Assembly: GCF_017591425.1 (NCBI RefSeq)
Contig: NW_024466421.1
Span: 558,001-622,000, forward strand
Source of the DNA: Ochotona curzoniae
Taxonomy: Eukaryota; Chordata; Mammalia; Lagomorpha; Ochotonidae
Direction: 5' to 3'
DNA length: 64,000 nucleotides
How positions within the stretch are numbered: position 1 is the stretch's first letter; each line of letters opens with the position of its first letter. Positions 31,931 through 44,384 of this stretch are shown piece after piece. The notes beneath the pieces were generated by a model that was given only the letters and a program-made list of their open reading frames with translations, did no database searches and was not told the origin of the DNA. A program made the translations under genes and the position numbers.

Positions 31931-34289
31931 TTAATTTCATGTAATTCAGAAGGATCAGACTGAAGGCCAGGCCTGGGTCGGAGCGAAGCCAGGAGGACAC
32001 CCTGCCACGGAGTGAAGGGGTTGCAGCCATGAGGAGGAGCTGGAGTCTGAGTGGGGTGTGGAGGGGGCACAGGTGCATCCCCCACCCCTGCCGGGCGCGT
32101 GGGCTTCTCAAGGGAGCGTGGAGAAAGGTGGTCGTCCCGCTGTGGCTGACCTCAGCACACACCCAGGCACGGACATGCCCTGTCTTCCCTGTAAATAGCC
32201 CATCTTCGTGTCAATTCGGACTTAGCTTCCTCTGCAGAGACCTGCCTGTGCACCTGTGTCGCAGGGCCAGGGTGCAGGCTGGCATTTGGGGCTCTCCGTG
32301 TTTCCTCCTGCCTCTGCCTTGCCCCAGAAGCCGTGTCCGCTGCTGTAAACAGTGCCTCCTGCTGCATGTACACACTAAACCACACTCAGTGGACATCTGC
32401 CTGTACTCTCCTCACATGCTCTTCGGGGTCCCCGGGCCTGGGCAACAGAGCAGGATCTGAATGCACACCCCAAAACGGACAGATGGGGCCGACTTGGGAC
32501 CCAGGCGGTGCCAACTGCTGCGGACTCCCCACAGTCTAGGTCCCCAGGCTGGCCGGACTCCATGAGATCTGCAGCCTTTCTGGGTTCCCTCTGTGAACTC
32601 GGGATCCGCATCAGAAAGCCCTCCTGGTGAGAATGTCGAGCAGGATGGGGCGCTAGCCAGGAAGTGCCCCATGACTCGCTGCCTGGAGGGCTGAGTGCGG
32701 CCTGCAGACCCCGAAGTGCCTGGGCACAAGGCCCTGCACTTGGCAGACTCCAAGCACCTTGCAGGGAGACTGGCGAGTCGGGGAGATGATCCTTGGAGCT
32801 GACACACCTGCTGGGGTTTTCCTCTGTTGTCCCGTGTGCCCCATTGCCCACAGCCTGCTGACGGCAGCTGGGGCCTGGATCTGTATTCTCCCTGTCCCAA
32901 ACAGGGGCAGCCCCTCAGCTGCCCCAGGGAGCTGCAACTCTGGGCCCAGGGCATGAGGCGTGACCTCAGGGCACAGCATTGCCAACTCCATGGTGCCATG
33001 GGGCCCATGCCTGGCCTGAGGACTCCGAAGTCAGAGGCATGGCACCCAAGGGCGCTTCCCCACTGCCCTAAGAACGTTCTCTCACTACAGAGGGCCTAGA
33101 ACATTCCAGGTCAGAGGCCGCCCGGGCAGACCTGTGTGCAGCGTGGCAATTCCATGGCCCAAGGGGCATCAACATGAAGGTTTGGAGCTTGGCAGTGGCG
33201 GGCAGCACCACAGGGCGCTGGTCCGATTGCCAATTTCCGTGCCTACCTCATTCTGCCACCAGCACAGGGGCCTCTTCCGCACACGGCTGTGCATCTGTGC
33301 ATGCTTCTGGAACTTTCTCCAGGGCCCCTGGCCTGCAGTAGGCGCTCATGAGACAGTCAGCCTCCCTGTGGAGGATGGTAGCCCAGGCCTCCCTCCCCCA
33401 CGGCAGCTGCCCCTGCCTTGTTCCTTTCATTCCTCCGGCAGGGAGCCCCCATAGCTGGCACTTGCTTGTCAAGCTTGTCCCACTTGTCATATCTCCTCAG
33501 GATCATGATGGAAGCCCCTGGGGGCTTTACAAGGCACAGCTGTGGGAGCGGGTGCTGGGTGTGCAGGTGTCTGTGCCTGTCACCTGCAGAGTTCCTAATT
33601 AGAGTGCTGGTGACAATGGGGGAGGGGCGAGTGTGGGGTGGGGGTGAGGCAGGAGTGCGGTGGGGCTGTGGGTCTGGGGGCCAGGTATTCCAGGGGCTGA
33701 GGCGGGGGAGCAGGAAGGGCGGCTGGGGAAAATGTTCCTGCTGGGCCTTCCACCCTTGATCTGCAGGGCAGCTGGGGAGGGGCTGGGCAGCACCTGGCCC
33801 TGAAGCCATCCTCATTGGGTGAACCAGGATGCCAGCAGCACACCTCACCACATGCCACTCCACACCACATCACACCACAGCGGTGTGGTGAGATGACTCA
33901 CGTGGCACCGTCTCAGGGCTTGCCCATGCCCGTGATGGTGGTGAGCTCAGAATCGGACGCCTATCACTGAGCTCCCCACGTACCCAGCAGCGGGGGTGTG
34001 TCAACCTCCCCTGCATTCCCTTCAGTGGGCTGGGAGACCCCACCGCCCTGTGCCCAGCTCTGCTTCCCACCCTGGTTCCTTCCACTGCACGGATGCCTGA
34101 GCCCTCCCCCCGGGCCCACCGCCCCCTGCACCCCTCACATGAGTGTAGCTCGTGGCAGCTGGGGCAAGGGGAGGAAGATGCTGTCTGGGGTCACTGCAGG
34201 CTCTGGGGAGCCCGAGCAGGTTCCCGCCCATCAGCCCCTGACCCTCGACACCACGCAGGCTTCTCGCCGACCCCTCCAAGGTGGAGCCA
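31931..34289. other. Unique GC-rich sequence, no gene identified
   Basis: No SINE or tight array. Around 33610-33670 the + strand is G/T-rich (GGGGTGGGGGTGAGG). Frames overlap on both strands without domains. Confidence 0.4.
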
Positions 34290-34530
34290 GCAGTTGCGTA
34301 CAAACGAGCTGTTCCCCGAGTAAATAATAACAGTAAAAGAACCGTCCCAGAGAAGCCAATTAGAGCTGCAGCCAACACGCTGCAGCGCCAGCGCAGCTGT
34401 GTCACTCACATGAAAGATGGGGCCCCCGCCACGGCTGATGTGTAAATAAATGCGGGCGATCACTCGTGTAATCACGCTCTTCCGTCATCTGGGCTCCTGT
34501 GCCCTCGGGAAGATGATAGATAAAGGGGCG
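34290..34530. promoter_or_regulatory. Candidate conserved regulatory island
   Basis: A non-repetitive, mixed-composition block carries forkhead-type GTAAATA at 34320-34326 and 34442-34448, homeodomain CAATTA at 34357-34362, a GATA site AGATAA at 34518-34523 and several CAGC-rich segments. It sits in otherwise GC-rich, featureless DNA. Inference from motif clustering only; tissue and target are unknown. Confidence 0.4.
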
Positions 34531-37349
34531 ACTCGGGAACCGGGTGGGGGAGGGGAGGAGGGGGTGTGGTTGGGATCCAGCCTGTCCTGAAGGCTGGCAG
34601 GAGCCTTGCATGCCCCTACAGGGGTCCCCGAGGCAGGATCCACTGACCTGTCTCAGTGAAGATGGGGTTGGGGGCTCAGGGGCTCCTGGAGTTCGCCCTT
34701 AGTTTCTGAGTGGAGATGCTAGGAGGCTGATGGGGAGGACACGAGCAGGGCAGGCCTCATGGGGTGACCCAGCCCAGTGCCATAGCCGTGGCTCACAGGA
34801 ACAGGTGCCATGTAGCTGCTGGGTTCTGTGGGCAGCTGGGTCCTTGGAGGATGGTGGGCAGTTGGAATCAGGCAGAAGGGGTGGCAAGACGGGAGGGGAG
34901 GGTGGCATGGGCAGGGGCTCTGGGGCTGGGACAGGGCAGGGTAGGCCATATCCTTCTGTTCCCACAGACCGTGTGGACACTGCTGGGTGAGCTCAGGGCC
35001 CCAGCCCTGTGGGTGTCCTGGTCAAGCCTCAGCTGCACCTCCCAGGCCCCAGGGCAGCAGCTGGGAAGCGCAGCCTCCCGGACGGCCAAGGCTGGGAGCC
35101 GGCTGCGACTGACAGCCCTCCAGAGGGGTGATGGGCTCCGGTGCTTTCTGGGGTTTCTCCTCTTGGAACCGATGATGTTTTCAGTGGAAAAGCAGATGCC
35201 AGCTCAGCAGGAGCTGCCGGGCATGATGTGTGCACAGCAGGGCTGATGCTGGCTTGTTACCCCACCCTGCACCCCCAAACCTGCCTGCAGCAGCCCTGGC
35301 ATGGTGGCAGCAGCAGATGGTGAGACGTGGCCCCAGGTAGCGTGAGAACCTGGGCTGGCCCGCTCCACCTGCCTGGCCCCCGGTGCCTCCCCGTCAGCCA
35401 GTCCTGGGTTTTAAACACATCAGCAGTTTTCAAAGCGCCAGCTCCGGGCTGGGAACCCTTGTATGCTGTCAGCCAGCGGGTTAGACACACCATGACAGAG
35501 GGATCATGCACGCTCCATGGGTACACAGCAAAGCACACAAAACCACATGTGCAAGGGCCCTGCAGGCCACCCCTTGCATGGCCTGCTCCGTCCATTCATG
35601 GCTGTGCTCCAGGGACTGGACCAGCACCAGCACCCCATTCCACAGCCTGGGATACACCCACCCTGCACCCTGTACTCTGCACAACCGGGACTGGTGGACT
35701 GGCACACAGCTCAGCCAGCTGTCCTGGGACTTCAGTGTGGCTAAGAAGAAGGACCCAGGTCATGGGGAAAACTGCGCCCTTGCCTGCCACCTTTGTTAGG
35801 GGAGCAGGGGAGGTGGAAGTGGGGAGAGAGGAGGGAGGATGGGGCGAGGAAGGCCCTCCCTCCCGCACATGGCCCCCGATCCTCAGGTTGGACTTGGGGC
35901 CACAGCGTGGGTGATCACGCCCAAGTGGCTCCCACTGAGCTTGCCTCAGTAGCCGTTCTGGCGCCGGCTCCCAGTCTGTGGTCATGTTTACAGGGGTGAC
36001 CAGGGGTACCCAGAATCAGCCTGGCCTGCAGTAGACGCCACCTGGCACCTGTGGGGGGGCAGTCTCTGTAGCAGGCATTCTCTGTGCCAGGGCTGGGTGG
36101 CACCCGACTGGCCCTCTGCTAGAGTTGGGTGGCGTGTGAGGGAACCAGCTGGGCATGAGGCGGCAGTGTGGGTTGGGAAGCCAAGGGGGCCGAGGGAGGC
36201 CCTGGAGCCTAGCTATCTCCTTGGACAGGCAGCTGCCGCTCAGCCCCAAAGGCCCTGCCCTGGCTGCACCTGGCCCAGGGGGACAGAGCCCGTCACTCTC
36301 ACGAGGGAGCCCATCCTCCCTCTGGCGTCTGCTCCGAGGCTGGAGTAGACGTGCTCGCCCTTTAGTGCCTGTTGGTGGGAGAGGGGTTGGGTAGCTCTCT
36401 GGGCCGGCTCTGGGCACTCTGTGGTGGGCATGACTTACAGGGCACGGAGCCTCCCAGCCTCCTCCCTGCGTGAGGAGAACAGGCCAAGGAGCCCACTTCC
36501 CGCGGGGGAGCCCACATCCACTGGGGGCCTTGTGAGGGACATTCAGACAGACTGAATGCAAGGAGTGGAAGGGGACACGCGAGAGCAGGCACTGTCCCAA
36601 GGAGGTGTGGCCAGAAGTCACATGAGTATCGCTGGCAGTGCAGGGTGCACCTGCAGCCTCCTTGACCCCGCCCCGCAGCCCATTCGGGCAGGACCCTGGG
36701 GGCAGCACCCTTCATTCATGATACCAAAGCTGGATCCTTGGTTTTCCTGCTCCATGCCAGCATGCCTTAGGTTCCACGTTTCCACAGACATTCAAGAGCA
36801 ACCCCATGGCCACTGTGAGCAGCAAAGCCCAGCCCAAGTGGGGGCAGGGAGCATGTCCCCAGGGCGCGAGTTTCCCACTGAAGTGCGGGCGAGCCTGGGA
36901 GGAAGAGAACCCATGTTTGTGAGTTGGAATGCAGCACCTGGAGGCCAAGAGGCCGGGCGGGGCAGTGCGTCCTGCAAGTGCTGCCCCAGCGGCTGAGGAG
37001 AGCAGCAGGACCAGCCACTGAGGACACTGTCAGGTTACCATGGGGGGCTCGCGTGGAGCAGACATGCACAAGGACCCCCAGCTTCCTCAGGGAAGCTGGG
37101 CTGCACACACCTGCCCCGGCAAGTCTCTCAGGAGCCTCCCCGGGAAGGGCCGTGGGGCAGTGGACGCCACCCAGGATGCTCGGCTGGGGGCTTGATGGCC
37201 TCCAGAAACCTCCATGGGAACCCAGGTGGCGGAGGTGTCGGGGAGAGCGTGGGGAGTCCTCAGAGTGGACTGAGCCAACCTCCCTGCCTCACACACAGGC
37301 TGCAGGCGTAAGGGACGGCTGGTGCTGAACAGCTTGCCCCCTCCCCCGT
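34531..37349. other. Unique GC-rich sequence, no gene identified
   Basis: No SINE, array or recognised exon. The longest frames (207-230 codons) overlap antisense frames and lack domains. Confidence 0.4.
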
Positions 37350-37590
37350 ACATATCAGAGAGAGGTACCTGCTGTTTCACTCCCCAAACGGCCACAGCGG
37401 CTGGCACCAGGAGCCTCTTCTGGTCTCCCACGTGGGTGCAGGGTCCCAGGGCTTTGGGCCACCTTCCACTGCTTTCCCAGGTCATTAGCAGGGGGTGGAT
37501 GGAAAGTGGAGTGGCCAGGACCCAAACCAGCGTCCAGGATGCTGGCATTTGCAGGTAGTGGCTTTGCCAGCTGTGCCACAAAATGAGTCC
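37350..37590 (-). mobile_element. CSINE, minus orientation, tail truncated
   Basis: Lacks the T-rich start and begins near GGTACCTGCTGTTTCACTCC. It continues with GGTCTCCCACGTGGGTGC, AGGGTCCCAGGGCTTTGGGC, GGATGGAAAGTGGAGTGGCC and CTTTGCCAGCTGTGCCAC at the head. Confidence 0.9.
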
Positions 37591-39414
37591 CAGAAATTCA
37601 GTTTTAGCTGAGGAAAGTAAGACACATGACATGTGGCCAGACCTCATTGTGACAGTGTGCCCAGCATCGGGTCAGGAAGGGGCCTCCCAGAGGGGTGGCG
37701 GCTGACTTTGCTCTAGGTACGTGAGGACAATGATCCTGATAACCTGTGAGCGCTGGCGTGGGGCTTCGCGACCAGCAAAGCGGAAGAGCGCCAGGGCTCA
37801 CCCCGCCGACCACCCACCCAGAGCCCCAAGTTGCCTTGCAGTGGGCCAGCTGTAGGTCAGCAGGACAGCGGCCTCCTCCGCCCCAGGAGCAGGCGGGCAG
37901 CCGGGGGCCCTGGGCAGCAGTGGCCTGGGTTGCAGTGCTGCCCTTGACCGGTGCAAGCTGGAGAACTGCCCAGGGAGCGTGAGGCTGGGAGTGATAGTAT
38001 CAGAAACAACCTCCCTCCCGCTGCCTGGCCAACACCAAATCCCATCTTCACAAAGGGATTAAGCCTAAGGCCGACCCAGCTGCAGGCAAGTAGCAGGGTG
38101 GGGAGGGGCGGACGGCAATCTGCAGAGCCAGCCCCCCAGACAACGGTGCGGGGCAGAGGGGCCTTCCCTCCCAGGGGACAATTCAGAAAACAAAGCCTGT
38201 GCAGACTGCAGGGCCTGGGGACTCACATTTGCATGACGAAACGGCTTTTCCAAGAAAGAAGCTTTTACCTAGAAAGTGCTCGGTAGTCACCGGCCCAGGA
38301 CCTCAGAGGCCCCCTGTGGGCTGACCGGGCCTTCACCAGGACCTCGTGAACACACCCCCTTAGCCTGTGGGTTCCTGGGCCTGTGATCTCCCTTAAAGCC
38401 ATGTTTGAAAGGAACTTGGCATGCTAGGGTAAAAATAATGGCTGTGAGGTTTGTGGTGGGGCTTCTTGCAGCCAATGTCGGTGCAGGCAAGGGGTGGGGA
38501 ACATAGCCAGACTGCCCTCACCCTGGGGGGAAGGGGGTCCCGGAGGACAGGGTAACCCCAGAACCAAGCAGCACATCCCCTTTCATAGGACCCAGGGTTC
38601 CTCATGGCAGTACGTGGACTCCTCCAGGCCCCAAGCAGGACGCCAGGGGGAATTAAAAGATGCCTGGCTGGACTTTAGGACCAACCTCAAGCCAGGAACA
38701 CACAACCTCAGCGAGTTTAACAAGAGGCAGAGGCACAGGCCCTGTGTGGTGAGTTGGGCGGCCCAGGACGGGGCCCCAACCAGGGCAGGGACTGGCCAGG
38801 GGTCAGAGCGGACAGATCCCCAGCAGGGAGGGGACTGGCCGGGGTCAGAGCGGCTTTTGCACCATGCTCCACCTGTCACAGGATGAGGCTGCATGAGCAG
38901 CCACAGAGAAGGGCCTCATGAGAAAAGGGCTGGGGGCATGCAGAAAGCTAGGGTCACCCAACAGCCTCCAAGCACAGGACATGGTCATGCCCCCACAGAC
39001 ACGGGTGAGACGAGGTCACACGGGTGCGAGCCTGGCCACCCACTCTCTGGTGACTGACAAAAGAGGCACAAGGAAATGCTTCTGGCCCCCGCGGCTCCCT
39101 TTGCTCCCTTTGGCCCGATGGACAGCAGGTGCTAAGAAAAGACATGCTTGCAGGGGATGCCCCAGACAGGCCGCTCTGTGGGCCACTGTGCTGGAACCTC
39201 ACGCCCTCTCGGGGCTATGTGCCCCCTCTGGGCACACCCAGAACGCCAGTGGCAGGTGTTATGGAGAGCAGGGCTCTCAGGCTGGAGAGGGTGAGCCTGA
39301 GGCTGCTTGGTGAAGCCCAGCTAGGAGGCGGGGCCTGAGGCAGAGCCCACAGAGCCAGCAGTCCCCAGCCCCCTCCCCCAGAGCAGCCAGGGTGCTCTGA
39401 AAACGGAACAAAGC
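37591..39414. other. Unique sequence, no gene identified
   Basis: No repeat family recognised. Short less GC-rich stretches near 37600-37650 and 38395-38450 (GGTAAAAATAATGGCTG) could not be assigned. Confidence 0.4.
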
Positions 39415-39575
39415 AGTCTGTTGACTTGGGTGCAAAAATAGTTTGCAATTCACGCTTAATCTTTTTCTTTTTTTTCATGATCCACGAACTTTTGAAGGCC
39501 CCTTGCATGCATGGATTTCGATTTTCTTTGCATCGAAATAAAAACTTATCTCCCGGTTGCACTTCCGCGCCCAGG
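39415..39575. mobile_element. Possible mariner-type DNA transposon relic
   Basis: AT-rich island whose blocks TTGGGTGCAAAAATAG, ATGATCCACGAACTTTTGAAGG, GCATGGATTTCGATTTTC and GAAATAAAAACTTATC resemble short non-autonomous mariner-like elements found in mammals. The opening block is close to a mariner terminal repeat. Termini and target duplication are not clear. The alternative is a conserved element. Confidence 0.4.
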
Positions 39576-40124
39576 GTTTGAAGCACTCATCCTGAGATTT
39601 CTAACGCGTGGATGAAATTGGCAAATTGTTTCAGCGCAAGACAGCGAGGTCTCTGAAGAGGGTGCGGCCAGCGGGGAGAGCCCTTTATCTTGGAACTGGC
39701 AGGAGCGAGGTGTGATGAACTTCTCCGCCTCCTCTCAGACTGAGTGGCTCTCCAAAGCGGCTAAGGGAGATAGTCCCGCCCACCCTGCTGCCTGGTCCAG
39801 GTCACACACAGGCGGAGATGAAATGGCCCCCCATGCTCCCCTCGCTCAGCTCTGTGGAGGCTTGAAGTCCATCTCCCCCACTTCAGCAGGGGTCAGACCC
39901 TAACACGGGGTGACGCCATGGGCCTGTGGAGGGTGCAGGTGGCCTTGGGGCCCTGAGACGGCTACTGACTTGGGCTGTGCTGATGAGCTCCCCGAAGCCC
40001 GCAGGCCTTACCATGCGTCTCCTCGGAGACACACACACACAGTTATAAAGGTAAGAACGCTAACGGTGTCACACTTGAACTGTAGCTCCATCCGGGGCTC
40101 TGGCATGGGTGCAGCCTCTCACGT
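39576..40124. other. Unique sequence, no feature recognised
   Basis: A short ACACACACACAC run lies near 40030. Nothing else identified. Confidence 0.35.
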
Positions 40125-40235
40125 CCCCCTATGCTGCTCTCCCAGGCACGTGAGTGAGGAGCTGGAGCGGAAGTGGAGCAGCCAGCATTGGAGGCACCTG
40201 CCCTGTGGCACGCCTGCCCTGTGGCACACGGGCGC
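40125..40235 (-). mobile_element. CSINE fragment, minus orientation
   Basis: Only the head-proximal half is recognisable: GAGGAGCTGGAGCGGAAGTG and GAGCAGCCAGCATTGGAGGC, matching the complemented 'aagtggagcagccgggact' block. The rest of the element is missing. Confidence 0.6.
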
Positions 40236-40879
40236 CCCAGGAAGCGGCTTGATCCCTCCCCTAGCTCTCCCTGCAGCAGTTTGTGCCATAGTCACGTAGT
40301 GAAGGCACGGAGTCTCGGAGGAGCTCGGGTGGGGCCCAGTTCTGCTGGGACCAAGGCCTCTGCCTCCATGCCTGGTGCCGACCTCACAGAAGGCCAACAG
40401 ACAAGCCAAAGCCTTGCAGCTGCCCTTGCTGTCCTCTGGGCCTGGCCACGCTGAGCTCGGGAGAGCGGCTGGCACCGGGGCTGCTGGGCGCCGCCTCGTT
40501 CCCCAGGAAGCGGGGAGTTGCCCGTGCCTGGGAGCTCCCTGGGGAGGGCCTCCAAGGTCTGACCAGGTTGAGTGAGTTTGCGGACATTGCCGGCCAACTG
40601 GGCCCCTATCTGCCGTGACCTGAGCAGAGCGTGGAGGACTGTGTGTCCAGGTTCCCCGTGGCTCTGGGGGGTCTGGGTCAGCGGTCAGCCCTCCTCTGCC
40701 CCCAGCTTTGCTTCTGCCTCCCGTCCATGCTGAAGGCCAGTCCCTGTGGATGCCATGTGGCCAGAGAGTGGCTCGCAGATGCCTCGGGCGAGTGCCCACA
40801 CGTGGGAGGAGAAGCTACATGGCGTTTAAGGCCCTGGGAACGTGTTTCCGACCCCTGCCCGTCAGCAGCCAGCACAGGA
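40236..40879. other. Unique GC-rich sequence
   Basis: No feature recognised before the AT-rich island. Confidence 0.35.
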
Positions 40880-41075
40880 GCTAATGGGCTTTTACAGCTT
40901 TTAAATCCAACATACTAATTATAGTTCAAAGAACCACGTGCAATTCAAGCATTTTCCTTGTACTTCGCTTCCTGATCTTTATGAAGCATTAATTAAAACC
41001 TTTTTTTTTTTTTCTGTTGTTGCTTGTCTGACAGTTCTGCCAATTTGCAGCCCAACGTGCAGAGCTAATTAGAAG
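40880..41075. promoter_or_regulatory. Candidate regulatory AT-rich island
   Basis: Contains several homeodomain-type cores (CTAATTATAG, GCATTAATTAAAACC, GAGCTAATTAGAAG), a CACGTG E-box near 40935 and a T13 run at 41001-41013, between strongly GC-rich flanks. Shows no SINE structure. Conservation not tested. Confidence 0.35.
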
Positions 41076-41577
41076 AGGGGGCCATGGAAGTTCCCCAAGG
41101 GTGTGATACTGGGGCCCAGGGCCCCGGGAGGATGTGCCTCTAGGGGCGTGGCCCGTGTGAGCAGAGGGCCCAGGTAGTGCTCGCAGTCCCTGACCTGGAC
41201 TGGGATCCTGGACTGAGATTCTCAGGGGAGACATCAGAGGGGGCCATGTGACATTGCCAATGTCCTTGACCTACAACAGTGAGCTCAGGGCATGAAGGAG
41301 ACAGAAGCTGCCTCTTCCAGGCAACATGGCTGTGGTATCACCAGGGGCTTCCAGTGAGCAACATGCTTCCCCTCAAGCTCCTGGGACTCCCCCCTCTCTA
41401 CCAGCCTGCATAGATGGGCCTGGCCAGGTGAGGGGCCTTCCACACATGGGAGGTCGTCCCGGTGATGGGTCTGGGCAGGAGCTGAGGCCGACATGAAGAT
41501 GGTGGGGAGAGTGAGTGAGAGGCCTTCCCCTTGGAGTGCCCAGGGCAGATATTGATAGCAGCTGCTGGAAGCAGGAG
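41076..41577. other. Unique sequence, no feature recognised
   Basis: No SINE, array or exon identified. Confidence 0.35.
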
Positions 41578-41730
41578 CTGGGAGTAGGCACTGGGAGCAG
41601 GTGCCCGGGAGCCGATGCGGGAGCAGGCGCTGGGAGCAGTTACCCAGGAGCAGGTGCCCATGGGAGCGGGTGCGGGAGCAGGTGCCTGGGAGCAGGCACT
41701 GGGTGCAAGTGCTCGGGAGGCCATCTGGGC
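41578..41730. repeat. Degenerate GGGAGCAGGTGCC tandem repeat
   Basis: About ten imperfect units close to GGGAGCAGGTGCCT or GGGAGCAGGCGCT, with 12-18 bp spacing. Variation in unit length is high, so this is an older array than most in the window. Confidence 0.8.
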
Positions 41731-42619
41731 TGCTGGCAGGACGTTTGCCCCTGACATGGGATGGATGACCCTCTGGGAAGGGGTTCTCAAAGCTCTGTGG
41801 TCAGGACTGGCTTGTGTGCCCAGGGCGGCCAAGGACCTGCTGACTGGGTCTCATGCCCTGGTGGGAGCTGGTTGGACCAGGATAGGTTTGAGATGGCTGG
41901 CTCCCTCAGGGCAGGAGCACCAATGGCTGAAGTCCCTGTTGCCCAAAATCCCAGCAGCACCCTCTCACAGCCACTATGCACTCCACCCCAACATTGGCTC
42001 CTTGATGCCAATGGCTGCCCCCAGGGTGTGCTGGGGCACAGTGACACCCCCTCTTCATGTGGCAGGGTCTGTGTCTTAGGATTCATGTGCTGTTCCCCAG
42101 CCCCTAAGGCCACAGAGTCGGCTAGCCTAGCGGCCACTGTACACACAGAGCATGAGTTCACAGCGCAAGGCCCAGTGGGGAGATGGAGGGCAGGAGAAGG
42201 AATGTGTCTTCTAACTGGGGACAAGGGCACGCACCTCCTGTGCCCCGAGACAACGGCAGCCTCCAGATCCACTGTGCTGTGCACTGCACGCAGGGAAGCC
42301 CCCAGCCCCTACTCACTTCTAGACAGTATCCCCAAGGGAAGCAGCTAGTTCACCAGTGCCGTGTATGATATAGTGAGCCATAAACCACCAATTAAATATA
42401 TGGGCAGATGCAGTGGGACGCCAAGCCTCAGTCTCAGGCCACGCAAGGGTGATCCCGGATGGGAGCAAACAGCGCTCAGCACCGCGGACAGCGCACTGAC
42501 CTGCAGGGCGGCTGGGGCAGCAGGCTGCCACCCAGGGCCCTTTCTTCCTGCCTCGACCCCTCACCATGCAGTCTCCCACTCTCCTGAAGCACAGATTTCT
42601 GCTGCACGGGTCTCCCATC
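41731..42619. other. Unique sequence, no feature recognised
   Basis: No SINE or gene. Overlapping antisense frames only. Confidence 0.35.
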
Positions 42620-42890
42620 AGTGCAACGTGTGAACGTGCATGTGTGAGCCTGCACCTGTGCATTTCAATGCTGGGTACGTGTGCACGCGTGTATGCTTTT
42701 CAACATGTGCCTTCATGTGTGCGTGCCTGTGTAATTGTGCACACACATAATCACATATATGCCTTACGTGTGCACATGTTGTGGGTTTGTGAGCGTGTGT
42801 GTATGTGCAGTGCGTCTGGGTGCTCGCGCACCATGCATTCATTCTAGGTATATGAAGTAACGTGTGCACGCGTGAGTGTGCGGGCAGCGA
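42620..42890. repeat. Imperfect TG/CA-rich alternating tract
   Basis: Runs of alternating purine-pyrimidine (GTGTGCACGCGTGTATGC, GTGCACACACATAATC, GCGTGTGTGTATGTGCAG) make up most of the stretch, without a fixed unit. Potential Z-DNA. Similar tracts recur at 44060, 46195 and 61568. Confidence 0.75.
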
Positions 42891-42904
42891 CACAGTGAGT
42901 GACC

Positions 42905-43040
42905 CCACGTCTTCCGAAGATCTTTTCTAATTTCTCCTGCCAAAAACCTTGGAGACAGCATTAGTGCCATCTTGGTAGCTCACACTAATTAGATCCATTT
43001 CAGAAGAAAAGTCATGCATTTTTAAAAATATATCCGAGTG
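42905..43040. promoter_or_regulatory. Candidate regulatory AT-rich island
   Basis: A short non-repetitive block includes CACACTAATTAGATCC (homeodomain palindrome CTAATTAG), TCATGCATTTTTAAAAATAT and TGCCATCTTGG (YY1-like, reverse). Called because it contrasts sharply with the TG tract before it and the GC-rich DNA after it. Confidence 0.35.
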
Positions 43041-44059
43041 TCCAGCCACTGCCTGTCATCTCTGGCCAGCCCACCTGCCAGCCCACCACTGTCCCACCAG
43101 GATTCCTGTTTGTCCTGCCTGGATACTCACCCCCAAATCATCCTCTGGCCTGTTTTCAATAGCATTTCCTGGTCGGTCCTGCATGGTCCACGCGAGTCTA
43201 CTTCCCATGTCCTGGGAGGACTAGGCCACATGTGCGGCCCACACATGTCTCCTTTCTGGTGCTCCCATGTCACTCAGCACAAGCCTGCCCTGCCCCCTCT
43301 GCAGCTGCCTGGCACCCACAGGAAGCAGCAGTCGTCACCTTCCAGGTCCCGGAGCTCTTTCAGCACCGTCACACTCTTCCTCCTCACTGGATGACAGCCC
43401 TGTGGCAGCACAGATGCCCTTTTATCTGCTGTGCCACACTCAGCTACCAAAGCAGCCTCTGGCCAATGCCTGGGGAAGGGGTCGAGGCTTGGGGACCCGT
43501 GGAGCCAGGGACCCTCGGTTCTTCTTCAGGGTCTCAGTGCTCACCACACAGCCCACAGAGAGAGGCGTGCTTGAGAGCAGGTGGCTGAGCCCAGGATGGG
43601 AGGCACTCAGACCCTGTGTGGTCAGAGGCCCAGCTGGGGGAAGGAGAGCGTGGGAGGGGTCTTGTCCACAGGCTCTGAAGTCATAGGCCCTGTGTGGCTC
43701 TGCCTGCAGCTGGCAACAACTGGGCAGTGCCCAGTGGCCACAGCCAACTCGAGTGGGCCCCGGCAGAGGGACTCCAGCCATCTCTGGGCCCCAGAGATTG
43801 GAGGATTTTGAGATCTAAGGTGTCACGGGGTGCCGGAGCCTCCGCCTTTGTGGAAATCCTGTCCTCAGTGGGGATTTCCACAGTGCCCATGCTGGCTGTG
43901 AGCACACTGGGGCTGTGTCTGGGCTCCAGGTGCCCGTTCCTGGACCACGATGTGTTGTCCAGCAGACACCTCCTGGGAGCCTGTCACTCGTCAAGCCTAG
44001 ACAGAATGAGCGAGGGGCTCTGTCACAGCCGCTCACTGACGTGGGGCTGCGTTTGTTTC
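43041..44059. other. Unique GC-rich sequence
   Basis: No recognised repeat or exon. Overlapping frames on both strands only. Confidence 0.35.
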
Positions 44060-44225
44060 CTGTGTGTGCACACATGTACTGCACATGGTTTGTGTGTGCA
44101 CGTGTGTGTATGTATGTGTGGTGCTGTCGGGTGAGTTTGTGTAGTTCATGTGTGTGCACGTTTGCAGGTGTGTGGATTTGCATTTGAGCACGCGTGTGTG
44201 TGTGTGTGCGCAATGTGCTGTCCAC
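44060..44225. repeat. TG-rich alternating tract
   Basis: Imperfect GTGTGTGCAC/ATGTGTG sequence ending in a purer GTGTGTGTGTGTGCGC run near 44192-44210. Potential Z-DNA and likely length-polymorphic. Confidence 0.8.
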
Positions 44226-44384
44226 GTCTGTGCTTGTGGACTCTGTGTGAGTGGCAGAGTTGCTGGGCGCACTGTGATTTAGCCCTCTTACTGCTCTGGG
44301 CCCTACGGGGAAGTGCAGGTGCATCTAAAATGAGCAGTTTCTCAGTCTCCCGTGGGCCCCCACAGCTGTGGGATGCAGACACAC

